Source: Henriciella sp. (GTDB lineage Bacteria; Pseudomonadota; Alphaproteobacteria; Caulobacterales; Hyphomonadaceae). From it: DNA of 64,000 bases. The translations under genes and the position numbers were made by a program. The notes under the pieces were generated by a model. The model made no database searches. It was given only the letters and a program-made list of their open reading frames with translations, and was not told the DNA's origin. This document shows, in pieces, positions 33,405 to 43,169 of this stretch. The stretch covers positions 21,448 to 85,447 of the forward strand of contig JAJFFK010000012.1 in NCBI GenBank assembly GCA_021776655.1, written 5' to 3'. Position 1 is the stretch's first letter; each line of letters starts with the position of its first letter.

Positions 33405-33490
33405 TTATAAAAATCCTGTCGAGACGACATTTGCCTGTCACATAAGCGGACTAAGGCAGCCTGAAGAGTTTCACTGATAGGAGCGCTAAA

Positions 33491-34570
33491 ATGCGTATCA
33501 AGGCCCTGATATTTGCCATCTTTGGCATAGCTGCTGCGTGTGCACCGGCTGTTGATCTGACAGCTATTGATGAGGCCGCGACGGCCGCAGCTGCAGCAGA
33601 GAATACCTCGCAGAAAATCAAGATTGTTGGATCGTCGACGGTGTCACCTTTTTCGACCGCTGTGGCCGAGCAGTTTGGTGCTGCATCGCGTTATCCAACC
33701 CCGATTGTCGAGAGCACCGGCACGGGCGGTGGCTTCAAAGCATTCTGCCGGGGGCTTGGCCCAAGCGAGCCGTCGGTTAGCAATGCCTCGCGCCCGATCA
33801 AGGCATCTGAGCGGGAGTTGTGTGAAACCGCTGGCATCACTGAACTGGTTGAGGTTAAGATCGGCTTTGATGGGATTGTTCTGGCCAACGCCAAATCAGC
33901 GCCGGAATTGAACCTGACCAAAGAAGCCATCTTCCGGGCTTTGGTGGCTGAATTGCCAGATGGCAATGGTGGCTGGGTCGACAATCCAAACAGGACCTGG
34001 CGGGATGTCTCTCCCGACCTGCCGGATATGCCAATCCTGGTCTCTGGCCCGCCGCCAACCTCAGGGACCCGCGATGCTTTTGTTGAGATTGCAATGGAAG
34101 GCGGGGCCAAGGACGTACCGGAAATGCTAGCTCTGAAAGAGAGCGATAGTGCCGAGTTTAAACGCCGCGCCCACACGATCCGCAATGATGGCGCGTGGAT
34201 TGATAGTGGCGAGAATGACAGTGCGATCGTCCAAACGCTGCTGAAGAATGACGATAGTGTCGGGATTATGGGATTCTCATTCCTTGAGCAGAACCTCGAT
34301 CGGATCAAGGGGGCTGAAGTCGGCGGTGTGGCACCGGTGTTTGAGGAGATTGCCAGCGGTAATTACAAGATTTCCCGCTCTATGTACTTCTATGTCAAGA
34401 AACAGAACCTACGTCTGGTGCCGGGCATCGAGGCCTATGTCGCCGAATTCACCAGCGAAGGTGCGTGGGGGCCAGATGGCTACCTTGTCGAAAAAGGCTT
34501 GATCCCACTGCCGGATGAGGCGCGGATAGCTGAACGTGAAAGCGCGATGGCGATGGTTGTACTGGACTAG
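33491..34570 (+). CDS. pstS: Phosphate-binding PstS-like lipoprotein
   Basis: KIVGSSTVSPFSTAVAEQFG...ESTGTGGGFKAFC; SGTRDAFVE. Confidence 0.85.
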   Translation: MRIKALIFAIFGIAAACAPAVDLTAIDEAATAAAAAENTSQKIKIVGSSTVSPFSTAVAEQFGAASRYPTPIVESTGTGGGFKAFCRGLGPSEPSVSNASRPIKASERELCETAGITELVEVKIGFDGIVLANAKSAPELNLTKEAIFRALVAELPDGNGGWVDNPNRTWRDVSPDLPDMPILVSGPPPTSGTRDAFVEIAMEGGAKDVPEMLALKESDSAEFKRRAHTIRNDGAWIDSGENDSAIVQTLLKNDDSVGIMGFSFLEQNLDRIKGAEVGGVAPVFEEIASGNYKISRSMYFYVKKQNLRLVPGIEAYVAEFTSEGAWGPDGYLVEKGLIPLPDEARIAERESAMAMVVLD

Positions 34571-34609
34571 CCCTACCGTCCCCACCGGCCTTGGCCCCGG
34601 AAACTAATC

Positions 34610-34645
34610 GAGCCTGCTTTCTTAGTGAAAGCAGGCTCTTTTTTT
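34610..34645. terminator. Intrinsic terminator between convergent pstS and porin genes
   Basis: GAGCCTGCTTTC-ttagt-GAAAGCAGGCTC followed by a T-run; 12-bp perfect stem. Confidence 0.92.
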
Positions 34646-34665
34646 AGGGCTGTAAATGGAGGGGA

Positions 34666-35895
34666 TTAGAAGTCAAATTGTAGCCGTGCGGTGATGCCGT
34701 TTACGGTTTCACCAGATACATTGGCATTGACCAGCGCAGCGAAGTTACCCTCCAAACCTGAGGTCGAGCTGCCGAGAGCTGTATCGGCATTGAAATAGTT
34801 GATCCCTACGCGTGTATGGCTGGTTGGCCACCAATCAAGCCCGACAATGACCGTGCCGAGCTGGCCACCATCAAAGGCACCATCGCTCAGGTCGATCATG
34901 TCATAGCGTATGACAGCCGATAGCGCCCCAAGGCCGCCTTCGGTGATCGGGGTTTTGATTTCTGGCCGGTTAAACTTGCCGCCTTTATAGGTTTTCTGAC
35001 CGTTCAGAAATGCGCCAAACTCGAGATAGCCGCCGCTGAAATCTGGGTCATTGTCTGCGGTCGTGCTGTTCGCGCGCGTGATACCATATTCCGCAGAAGT
35101 CCAGAATGGACCCATGATCATAGCAGCCTCTGCCCCCAAGAAAGTATCGGATGACGCGACCCGACCGGTCGACACAATCCGGCCTGCCAGATGCGTGTAA
35201 GGCCGCTGGCGATAGCGTGCGAGCCCTTCTTGGTCGCCTTGATCGCGGTATCGAAAGGATGTGCCAAGGTGAACTAAAGCGCCGTTCTCAAGCGTGCGAT
35301 GAAGGGTTCCTCGTGCCGCAACCGCGAGACCTTGATCGGCGTTGCCACCATCCAAATTACCGCCGAATACTCCGCCGGACAGGGTATAGCCGTCGCCTTT
35401 TGTGCTGATTGCCACACCGACCCGGCGGTTGAACTGAAACGCGTCGGTAAACGCAGCCCGTTCCAAGGTTGAGATGAAGCGCGAGGAAGTTTGCTCATCC
35501 AGGGCATTTTGGGTTTTGAACTGACCGAGTTTGATTTTGATGGCGCTGCCTTGCGGGGCGTATTCAATCCAGACATCCTCGAAATTGATCTCGTCTGAAT
35601 TATTGGTGTTCAGCTCTGCTTTGTACTTAAGGGATGTACCCAAGCCGCCAGACACAGCGAGGCGGACGCGCCGCCACTCGGAGGCATCGACATCGAAATT
35701 TGCGGCTCTGTCGGCGTCTGCGGTGCTGTAATCATGCTGCACACGACCAGAGATTTTAGCACTCCAGCCATCGCCCTCATATGATGGCGGTGAGGGTAAA
35801 TCGAAGCTCGGGCCATCAGCCAAAGCGGGCGCGAGGTTCAGTGTAAAGGCTGCAAGTCCGGCGCTAAGCGCGAGGCGTGAAGATTGATGTCTCAT
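34666..35895 (-). CDS. OprO/OprP-type phosphate-selective porin
   Basis: Signal peptide; YKAELNTNNSDEINFEDVWIEYAPQGSAIKIKLGQFKTQNALDEQTSSRFISTLERAAFTDAF; terminal aromatic QFDF. Confidence 0.85.
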   Translation of the reverse strand: MRHQSSRLALSAGLAAFTLNLAPALADGPSFDLPSPPSYEGDGWSAKISGRVQHDYSTADADRAANFDVDASEWRRVRLAVSGGLGTSLKYKAELNTNNSDEINFEDVWIEYAPQGSAIKIKLGQFKTQNALDEQTSSRFISTLERAAFTDAFQFNRRVGVAISTKGDGYTLSGGVFGGNLDGGNADQGLAVAARGTLHRTLENGALVHLGTSFRYRDQGDQEGLARYRQRPYTHLAGRIVSTGRVASSDTFLGAEAAMIMGPFWTSAEYGITRANSTTADNDPDFSGGYLEFGAFLNGQKTYKGGKFNRPEIKTPITEGGLGALSAVIRYDMIDLSDGAFDGGQLGTVIVGLDWWPTSHTRVGINYFNADTALGSSTSGLEGNFAALVNANVSGETVNGITARLQFDF

Positions 35896-36011
35896 GGTTT
35901 CCCCTGAAATGTGATGGCATAGCGGCATGCTATGCCGGGGACTTATGGGCAGGTTCACCACAAAAAATGTGACACTCACAAATCACTTTTGTGACATTTA
36001 TCGTCATCCAT

Positions 36012-37976
36012 CTACAGCCGGTCTTCGACCTCGCTGACAACCGCTTCTGCGGTGATGCCGAATTTCTCGAAGAGTTGCTGGCTTGGAGCAGATGCGCCGA
36101 AACTGTCCATCCCGACAAAGCCGCCATCATAGCCGATCCAGCGGTCCCATCCCATCCGAACGCCAGCTTCGACCGCCACTTTTGGCAAGTCCTGGCCAAG
36201 CGTGTCGCGCTGATAAGCGGCCGATTGTTGCTCGAACAGGTCCATACACGGAACAGAGACGACGCGGACTGCAATGCCTTTGGTCGCAAGCGTGGCTTGC
36301 GCGGCGAGGGCGATCTCAACTTCAGATCCAGTGGCGAGGATAACCGCTTTTGCGTCATCGGCATCTGACAGGATGTAAGCGCCTTTGGTGCAGAGATTGT
36401 CGTCTGAATGGCTCTTGCGGCTGCTGGCGAGTTTCTGGCGGGTCAAAGCAAGCGTCGACGGGCCAAGATCATTGCGCAAAGCCAGCTCCCAGCATTCAGC
36501 CGTTTCAACCCCGTCACATGGGCGGAAGACCAGCATATTCGGCATCGCGCGCAGGCTGGCGATCTGTTCAACCGGCTGATGTGTTGGCCCATCTTCACCA
36601 AGTCCGATGGAGTCGTGGGTCATTACATGTACGACCCGTTCACCCATGAGCGCGCCAAGCCTGATTGCAGGGCGCGAATAGTCGGCGAAGATCAGAAAAG
36701 TCCCGGAATAGGGGATGACGCCGCCATGCAGCGCCATGCCGTTCATCGCTGCGGCCATAGCGTGCTCGCGGATGCCATAATGGACATAGCGCCCGTCCCA
36801 ATTATCCGGGCCGAGCGGCGCAGTGTGGCTGGTTTTGGTGTTGTTCGAGCCGGTCAGGTCGGCTGATCCGCCAATCATTTCGGGTATTGCAGCGGTTAAT
36901 GGCTCCAGCACAGCGCCCGACCATTGCCGCGTGGCTTTGTCTTCGCCGCCGTCGATCACCGCCTTTTTGTGGGTGTTGATGATATCTGACAGATTGGCCG
37001 GCAGTGCGCCTGCCATGGCGTCGTCAAACGTCGCCTTTTGGGCAGACGCATTGGCGCGGGCCGTCCACGCGTCATAGTCGCTCTTGCAGCGTTGGCCTGC
37101 GCTCACCCATGCGTCTTCGATGTCAGCAGGCACCTCAAATGGGGCATGTGGCCAGCCAATGGCGTCGCGAACATGCTGCACTTCTTCAGCGCCATATGGG
37201 CCGCCATGCGCCGGGCCGGTGCCGGCACGTTTTGCGCCATAACCGATAATGGTTTTAACCGCCAGCATGACTGGCTTGGACTGCGATTGCGCCCATGTCA
37301 GCGCAGCTTCGACATCCGCCGGATCATGGCCGTCAACGCGTTTGGTGATCCAGCCTGAGGCCTCGAACCGGGCGCATTGGTCGGTCTTGTCGGCCATGTC
37401 TGTGCCACCATCAATGGTGACAGCATTATCATCGAACAGGACAATCAGATTGGACAGTTCAAGATGCCCGGCCAGCGTCAGCGCTTCCTGACTGAGACCT
37501 TCCATCAAACAGCCATCACCGGCGATGACATAAGTCTTGTGGTCAACCAGATCGTCGCCAAATCGCGCATTCAGGTGACGCTCGGCCATCGCCATGCCGA
37601 CCGCTGTGGCGATGCCCTGACCTAGCGGACCTGTCGTGGTTTCAACGCCCGGCGTGACAAAATTTTCCGGGTGGCCGGGGGTCGATGCGCCAAGCTGGCG
37701 AAACTCGCGAATATCATCGCGGCTGATCGAACTGTATCCGGTCAGATGAAGCAGCGAATAGATCAGCATCGAGCCATGCCCGGCTGAGAGTACGAAGCGG
37801 TCACGGTCAGCCCAATCAGGATCGGCTGGATTATGTTTCAGGAACTTTGTCCACAAGACGGTTGCGGCGTCGGCCATTCCAAGTGGCAAGCCGACATGGC
37901 CCGATTTTGCCGTTTCGACCGCGTCGATTGATAATGCCCGGACCGCATTGGCCATATCTCGGTTGGAAACACTCAT
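36012..37976 (-). CDS. tkt: Transketolase
   Basis: ANAVRALSIDAVETAKSGHVGLPLGMAD; full-length match pattern. Confidence 0.96.
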   Translation of the reverse strand: MSVSNRDMANAVRALSIDAVETAKSGHVGLPLGMADAATVLWTKFLKHNPADPDWADRDRFVLSAGHGSMLIYSLLHLTGYSSISRDDIREFRQLGASTPGHPENFVTPGVETTTGPLGQGIATAVGMAMAERHLNARFGDDLVDHKTYVIAGDGCLMEGLSQEALTLAGHLELSNLIVLFDDNAVTIDGGTDMADKTDQCARFEASGWITKRVDGHDPADVEAALTWAQSQSKPVMLAVKTIIGYGAKRAGTGPAHGGPYGAEEVQHVRDAIGWPHAPFEVPADIEDAWVSAGQRCKSDYDAWTARANASAQKATFDDAMAGALPANLSDIINTHKKAVIDGGEDKATRQWSGAVLEPLTAAIPEMIGGSADLTGSNNTKTSHTAPLGPDNWDGRYVHYGIREHAMAAAMNGMALHGGVIPYSGTFLIFADYSRPAIRLGALMGERVVHVMTHDSIGLGEDGPTHQPVEQIASLRAMPNMLVFRPCDGVETAECWELALRNDLGPSTLALTRQKLASSRKSHSDDNLCTKGAYILSDADDAKAVILATGSEVEIALAAQATLATKGIAVRVVSVPCMDLFEQQSAAYQRDTLGQDLPKVAVEAGVRMGWDRWIGYDGGFVGMDSFGASAPSQQLFEKFGITAEAVVSEVEDRL

Positions 37977-38089
37977 GATTCGGATCCCTGATTTTGACAC
38001 CACGGCAATGGACAGGGGGGGCTGCACTGTCAAGACAGGCAGTGGCTTGTCTATTGAGTTTTTACCATAAAAACGCCAAACCGGGACGG

Positions 38090-38365
38090 ATGAGTATTTT
38101 GCAATCTTCTACGGTGCGTCTGGATCAGGCATTGACCCGTCTGGAGCGGGCCGTCGGTGTGCTGTTTGAACGTTCGGGCGATCCGGCACTGGCGCGCCGT
38201 GAACTTGCGGCGATGATTGAAGACAGAGCGCACCTGGCGCAGCAATTGGATGATGCTTTGGCGCGTGAAAAAGAGTTGCAAGCCCTGGCCGATGAGGCGT
38301 CTGAAGCGCTCGGTTCAGCCATCGCAGAAGTTCGCGCGGCGCTTGGACGGGAAGGGCGACCCTGA
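38090..38365 (+). CDS. Small coiled-coil protein upstream of zapA (hypothetical)
   Basis: 91 aa from MSILQSS..., ATG overlaps start of zapA. Confidence 0.65.
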   Translation: MSILQSSTVRLDQALTRLERAVGVLFERSGDPALARRELAAMIEDRAHLAQQLDDALAREKELQALADEASEALGSAIAEVRAALGREGRP

Positions 38366-38676
38366 TGGCGAAAGCAGACATCACCATCCGTGGCCGGGCC
38401 TATTCGGTGGCGTGCGCACCGGGGCAAGAGGCGCGCTTGACCTCGCTGGCCTATCAGCTCGATTTGCGCGTGTCACAGATTGCCGGGGCGGTTGGCGATA
38501 TTGGTGATGAGCGAATATTGCTGATTGCCGCGCTCGCCCTGCTGGATGAACTTGATGCGGCCCAACATGGTAAAGTCTCTGGCTCTGATCCGGCTGCTGA
38601 GCATGTTGCACGGGCTTTGGATGATGCCGCTGCAAGGATCGAAGCGATAGCCACGCGGATCGAGACACAACCATGA
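38365..38676 (+). CDS. zapA: Cell division protein ZapA
   Basis: ITIRGRAYSVACAPGQEARLTSLAYQLDLRVSQIAG...DERILLIAALALLDEL. Confidence 0.88.
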   Translation: MAKADITIRGRAYSVACAPGQEARLTSLAYQLDLRVSQIAGAVGDIGDERILLIAALALLDELDAAQHGKVSGSDPAAEHVARALDDAAARIEAIATRIETQP

Positions 38677-39422
38677 GTGACCCAGACCTGTCGGTCTTGA
38701 TCCCGTTCTATAATGAAGCGGGCAATGTCCTTCCTTTGCTTGAGGAAATACACGATGTGCTCGCGGGCATCGCGTTTGAAGTGGTTTGTGTGAACGATTG
38801 CTCGGCGGATGCGACCGGATCGGAATTGGCTGAGGCGGCGAAACGCTGGCCGGATACGGTCATGGTGTTCACGCATGTGGCGCGCGCGGGGAAATCTGCA
38901 GCGCTTTTTTCGGGATTGAAAGCGGTGCGCGGAGCCTGGACGCAGCTGCTTGATGGTGACGGACAAAACGATGTGCACGATACCGCGCGGTTATGGCCAG
39001 ACCTGATTGCCGGTCAAGAGACTGGACGGCTCGGCATTATCGCAGGCAAGCGCAATAGCCGCAATGATAGCGGCTTCAAATGGCTGCAATCACGCGTTGC
39101 TAATGGCGTGCGGCGGTTCATGTTGCGCGATGATGCAACCGATACTGGCTGTGGCTGGAAACTGATCCGCACCGAGGCGTTTCGTGAGCTGCCCTATTTT
39201 GCCTCGATGCACCGGTTCTTACCGGCGCTGATCAAGCGTGCAGGGTGGCGTGTACAAGAAGAACTTGTGAACGATCGGGCGCGCTGGCATGGCCAATCCA
39301 AATACGGGTTTTTGGGTCGCCTTGGGGCTGGCATATTCGACTTGCTCGGGATGTTCTGGCTGACCCGTCGCGGCGGCCAGGGCATCGCAGCAGAATGGGA
39401 CGACCCCCGCCGAGAGGCCTGA
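38673..39422 (+). CDS. Glycosyltransferase family 2 (dolichol-P-mannose synthase-like)
   Basis: LSVLIPFYNEAGNVLPLLEEI; QLLDGDGQNDVHDTARLW. Confidence 0.9.
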   Translation: MSDPDLSVLIPFYNEAGNVLPLLEEIHDVLAGIAFEVVCVNDCSADATGSELAEAAKRWPDTVMVFTHVARAGKSAALFSGLKAVRGAWTQLLDGDGQNDVHDTARLWPDLIAGQETGRLGIIAGKRNSRNDSGFKWLQSRVANGVRRFMLRDDATDTGCGWKLIRTEAFRELPYFASMHRFLPALIKRAGWRVQEELVNDRARWHGQSKYGFLGRLGAGIFDLLGMFWLTRRGGQGIAAEWDDPRREA

Positions 39423-39446
39423 GGTCTCGCCGCAGTGGCAAGTGAA

Positions 39447-39492
39447 TGGTGCCGCTAAGGTGACTTGAACACCCGACCCCCGCATTACGAAT
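39447..39492 (-). other. Orphan 3' half of a tRNA-Thr(CGT): attachment-site scar (att) at the island boundary
   Basis: Minus strand ATTCGTAATGCGGGGGTCGGGTGTTCAAGTCACCTTAGCGGCACCA: anticodon loop to CCA end with a 5-bp T-stem (GGGTG/CACCT); no 5' tRNA half upstream; integrase follows. Confidence 0.8.
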
Positions 39493-39689
39493 CGCCCCTG
39501 TGCGTTATTGTGTAACGTTGTAGGTCTTTGCGCAACACTGATATTTGTTAATATAATCAAAGTGTTGTAAGGTATATGCCTCTGCGGGTGGTTGCTCACT
39601 ATTGCCCTGAAAAGAGCGACCCGTGGGGACATGGTGGGGACACAGACTCCTCCGTCCACAGATTAATGAGTATATTCTCGGAGTGATTC

Positions 39690-40940
39690 ATGCCCTCCCT
39701 CAAGGCGAAACTAACACAGAACTATGTTGACTCGGTAGAGGCGAAAGACAAGCGATTTGTCATCTGGGATTCAGAAATTAGCGCTTTCGGTCTTCGCGTC
39801 ATGCCATCGAGCGTGAAGTCCTATATCCTCAGATACCGGGTTGGGCAGGGACGACTTGCAAAAGGGCGAACAATTACACTCGGGCGCAGCACCGATCTGA
39901 GGTGCGAGGCAGCGCGCGCTAAAGCAAAGGACTTTCGCTCCGAAGCGAGGATTGGCCGCGACCCGGAAGCTGATCGCAGGCGCGATGAACTCGCCATCCT
40001 GAAAGTCTCGGAACTGATCGAAGATTGGGGACGCGAAGCTGCGCCGTTCAATCGCCGGACGGGCGCGCCGCGCAAGCCAGACCGCTATAATTCCGACATC
40101 AGGCTGCTTCGCGCTCATGTTGGTCCGATCATTGGCATAAAGCGAATAACCGAAATCACTCGGTATGACATAACGCGGCTACGTGATGCGATCACCAATG
40201 GTGAAACCCGGCTTACACGCAAAACCAAACCTCGCGGCATTTCGAAATTTACCGGGGGCGGTGGGACAGCCCGGCACACGATTGCCATGCTCAAAAGCGT
40301 CTTTGCCTATGCCATCGACAGGGAACTGCTCGACAAGAACCCCTGCCACGGCGTGAAGCTTCAGCCGATTGTCCAACGCGAACGCTATCTCACGCAAGCC
40401 GAAGCCAGACGGTTAGGCGACGCGCTCGCAGAGTGGGAAGCTCGCGGCGAAGCGCTCAACGCAATCCGGATTATCCGGCTTCTCTCTTTAACCGGCGCGC
40501 GCCGAGGTGAAATTCTCGAACTCAGATGGTCAGAGATTGATTTCGAGCGCGGCTTCCTACGTCTTGATGCCACCAAGTCCGGTAAGTCGATCCGGCCCAT
40601 TTCCGGCGCAGCGCAGAAATTACTCGCCGAAGCGCCACGCGAACACTCCATTTGGGTCTTTCCCGATGCCAAAGGTAATGGTCCCTACCAGGGACTTCCT
40701 AAGATATGGAACAAGGTCCGCGAGGAGGCAGACCTGGAAGACTTCCGCATGCATGATCTGAGGCACAGTTTTGCTAGCTTCGGCGCAGCCAACGGTCTCT
40801 CACTCCCGGTCATCGGAGCCCTGCTCGGTCACAAGAACGTCTCAACCACCCAGCGCTATGCTCACCTCACCGACATAGCCGCACGCCAAGCCGCTGATGA
40901 GGTCGCCGATATCGTAGCAGCGGCGTTGGGGGTTACGTGA
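39690..40940 (+). CDS. Tyrosine-type site-specific integrase (P4-like, DUF4102-type N-terminus)
   Basis: LTGARRGEILELRW, MHDLRHSFASFGA, LLGHKNVSTTQRYAHL catalytic boxes. Confidence 0.95.
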   Translation: MPSLKAKLTQNYVDSVEAKDKRFVIWDSEISAFGLRVMPSSVKSYILRYRVGQGRLAKGRTITLGRSTDLRCEAARAKAKDFRSEARIGRDPEADRRRDELAILKVSELIEDWGREAAPFNRRTGAPRKPDRYNSDIRLLRAHVGPIIGIKRITEITRYDITRLRDAITNGETRLTRKTKPRGISKFTGGGGTARHTIAMLKSVFAYAIDRELLDKNPCHGVKLQPIVQRERYLTQAEARRLGDALAEWEARGEALNAIRIIRLLSLTGARRGEILELRWSEIDFERGFLRLDATKSGKSIRPISGAAQKLLAEAPREHSIWVFPDAKGNGPYQGLPKIWNKVREEADLEDFRMHDLRHSFASFGAANGLSLPVIGALLGHKNVSTTQRYAHLTDIAARQAADEVADIVAAALGVT

Positions 40941-41052
40941 GCAGAGCAGGACTTTGTACCCGTAAATGGATCACATAGTTGCATGAAATGTTAATAAGAA
41001 TACTTGCATATATAGCTACAAGACCATACATCCTTATGGAACGGAACAACTT

Positions 41053-41628
41053 ATGACCGCATTGAACGAACTGAAAAAGAAATTACGCGCCGGTCAGGTC
41101 TATCGCCGTAAGGACCTGGCGCGGTGGTCGAATGCGGTCGACCGACATCTAAAACAGTTGCTCGAAGAAGGACGACTCGAGAAGGTGTCAGGCGGAGTGT
41201 ATATGGTCCCGCGCGACACGCGCTACGGCAAGGCCCCGGCCTCACCCACAAAGCTCGTCGAAGCTTTCTTGGGCGATGATCGGTTTCTGATGGTTTCACC
41301 CAATGCCTATAATGGCCTCGGAGTAGGAACGACGCAGCTCTATAATGAACCTGTGGTCTATAACCATAAACGCCATGGTCATTTCAATCTGGATGGCAGA
41401 CCGTATGACTTCCGCCGACGCATGACATTTCCATCAAAGGCAACCGCAGAGTTCCTGCTCGTTGACTTGCTGCATAATCTCGACCACCTGCCGGAAGACA
41501 AGAATGAGGTGCTGCCTAGAGTGCTTGCTCGCGCGCAAGAGATGGACCCAGCACGTTTGTCGAAAGCCGTCAGAGACTTCGACTCGGCGCGCGCACGAAG
41601 GCAGCTTCAACTAGTTATGGCTGCTTGA
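41053..41628 (+). CDS. DUF6088/AbiEi antitoxin-like protein
   Basis: N-terminal wHTH (YRRKDLARWSNAVDRHLKQLLEEGRLEKVSGGVYMVP) and MVSPNAYNGLGVGTTQLYNEPVVYNHKRHG, characteristic of AbiEi-like proteins. Confidence 0.75.
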   Translation: MTALNELKKKLRAGQVYRRKDLARWSNAVDRHLKQLLEEGRLEKVSGGVYMVPRDTRYGKAPASPTKLVEAFLGDDRFLMVSPNAYNGLGVGTTQLYNEPVVYNHKRHGHFNLDGRPYDFRRRMTFPSKATAEFLLVDLLHNLDHLPEDKNEVLPRVLARAQEMDPARLSKAVRDFDSARARRQLQLVMAA

Positions 41629-41720
41629 TGCTACTCCACGACACACCAGAATTTGCATCCAAGGATTGATTTCATGTAAGCACAAATTGAAATCGAAACT
41701 TCACCATTGAGGATAAAGAA

Positions 41721-42854
41721 TTGAACATATCCGATGACGCTTTCATCATTGCCTTCAAACGCTTTCAAGAATTGGTAGCTCTGAACTCGAATGGCCATCC
41801 ATTCGAAACATTCAATGACGGACTCGCACACACATGGGAAAGCTACAAACCTCGCTTGAGAAACCGTGCATTGGCTCTGCTTGATGCTTCATCCTGGAAA
41901 TCTAAAAACCCCGGCGACGGAACGATACTGAGGAACACACTAGCCGCAATAGAGATTTCTGACAGCGACGGAGGCAATAATCTTGTACTCTGGCAGAACC
42001 GTTGGGGGCACGCGAACCGTGAACATCGCGCACTCATAGAGGCGCAATCAGACGCCTCTCTAATGAAAAATATCGAGCAACAATTATTCAATCTCTTTTG
42101 TACCGATATAAATGAGGGCAAAATATTTGAACGTCTCGCTGAGCTTATGCATCAGAAATATCCACTGCTTGGGTACTTATATTTCCTGAAAGACATTGAT
42201 CGCTTTTTTCCTGTACGGCCAACTGTATTCGACAAGACATTTGTGGATTTAGATTTGGAGCTGAAGACTGCGCGCAACTGCTCTTGGGAGAACTATTCGC
42301 AATTTTGCGATGCAATTCTGCTCGTTCAAACAAAACTTTCCGATGTTGTGCATGTTCCAAATGTCACGCCTATTGACGCCCATTCCTTCTGTTGGATGTT
42401 ACAGAAGCTCGAACAACCAGAGCTGGACGCTGAGGGTAGAGTAAAGCGGGTTGGACGTGATGCGGGCCGCAAGCTAAATGCACGGGATACCTCCCTTATG
42501 GACCTCCGATATTCAATTGTGAACACTGCTCGCCAAGCGAATGGGCAGTCTGTTCAGCGAACTATCAAGGTCAAAGAGTTACGCATGACGACAGAAGAAC
42601 TCGATTTTCATCTAAAGGGCTTGATGGATACTCAACAAAATCGCTGTGCTCTGACTGGCCTGCCATTTCAATTCAAAGGCAACCATTCAGATACAAATAT
42701 GCTGCCTTCGCCAGATCGAATTGACAGCAATGGGCACTATGAAGTGGGAAATATTCAACTCGTTTGCCGATTTGTGAATTTCTGGAAGCAGGACACTGAT
42801 AATGAGGAATTCAAGCGCTTGCTCATGATCGTTCGAGGTCAGGACGCTGAATAA
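41721..42854 (+). CDS. HNH-fold nuclease-like protein
   Basis: C-terminus MDTQQNRCALTGLPFQF...LPSPDRIDSNGHYEVGNIQLVCRFVNFWK resembles HNH-type domains. TTG start with upstream GAGG. Confidence 0.6.
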   Translation: MNISDDAFIIAFKRFQELVALNSNGHPFETFNDGLAHTWESYKPRLRNRALALLDASSWKSKNPGDGTILRNTLAAIEISDSDGGNNLVLWQNRWGHANREHRALIEAQSDASLMKNIEQQLFNLFCTDINEGKIFERLAELMHQKYPLLGYLYFLKDIDRFFPVRPTVFDKTFVDLDLELKTARNCSWENYSQFCDAILLVQTKLSDVVHVPNVTPIDAHSFCWMLQKLEQPELDAEGRVKRVGRDAGRKLNARDTSLMDLRYSIVNTARQANGQSVQRTIKVKELRMTTEELDFHLKGLMDTQQNRCALTGLPFQFKGNHSDTNMLPSPDRIDSNGHYEVGNIQLVCRFVNFWKQDTDNEEFKRLLMIVRGQDAE

Positions 42855-42858
42855 AAAT

Positions 42859-42947
42859 AGCGCTATGCACACCTCACCGACATTGCGGCGCGCCAAGCTG
42901 CCGATGAGGTCGCCGATATCGTAGCAGCGGCGTTGGGAGTTCCGTGA
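42859..42947 (+). pseudogene. 3' remnant of a second tyrosine integrase related to 39690-40940
   Basis: Encodes RYAHLTDIAARQAADEVADIVAAALGVP*, same as the Int1 C-terminus except the last residue; about 10% nucleotide divergence, mostly synonymous. Confidence 0.85.
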
Positions 42948-42994
42948 GCAGAGCAGGGCTCTGTACCTGGGCAGCTTCTGGCATCGACTAGAAG

Positions 42995-43169
42995 ATCGGC
43001 CATGAAATGCAATAATAGCCTATATTCACTGGGTATACCATAACTAAATATCGGCCATTGCGTAGTGAAGCACTTCGGCATAAGATCGGCCAACAAATCG
43101 GCCAATCTTTATATGCAATCAGGAAAAGGCCCTTTTAAGCTACAGAAAGGCACGACATGACATCGGCCA
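42995..43169. repeat. Five copies of ATCGGCCA upstream of and into the fic start
   Basis: Exact octamers at 42995, 43050, 43085, 43097, 43162. Confidence 0.8.

Noticed and set aside
38676-39446. 6S RNA expected after zapA
   Set aside because: zapA is followed directly by a glycosyltransferase gene; no 6S-like sequence recognised.
42995-43169. ATCGGCCA repeats as a CRISPR or iteron array
   Set aside because: Repeats too short, spacing irregular, no replication initiator or cas genes.
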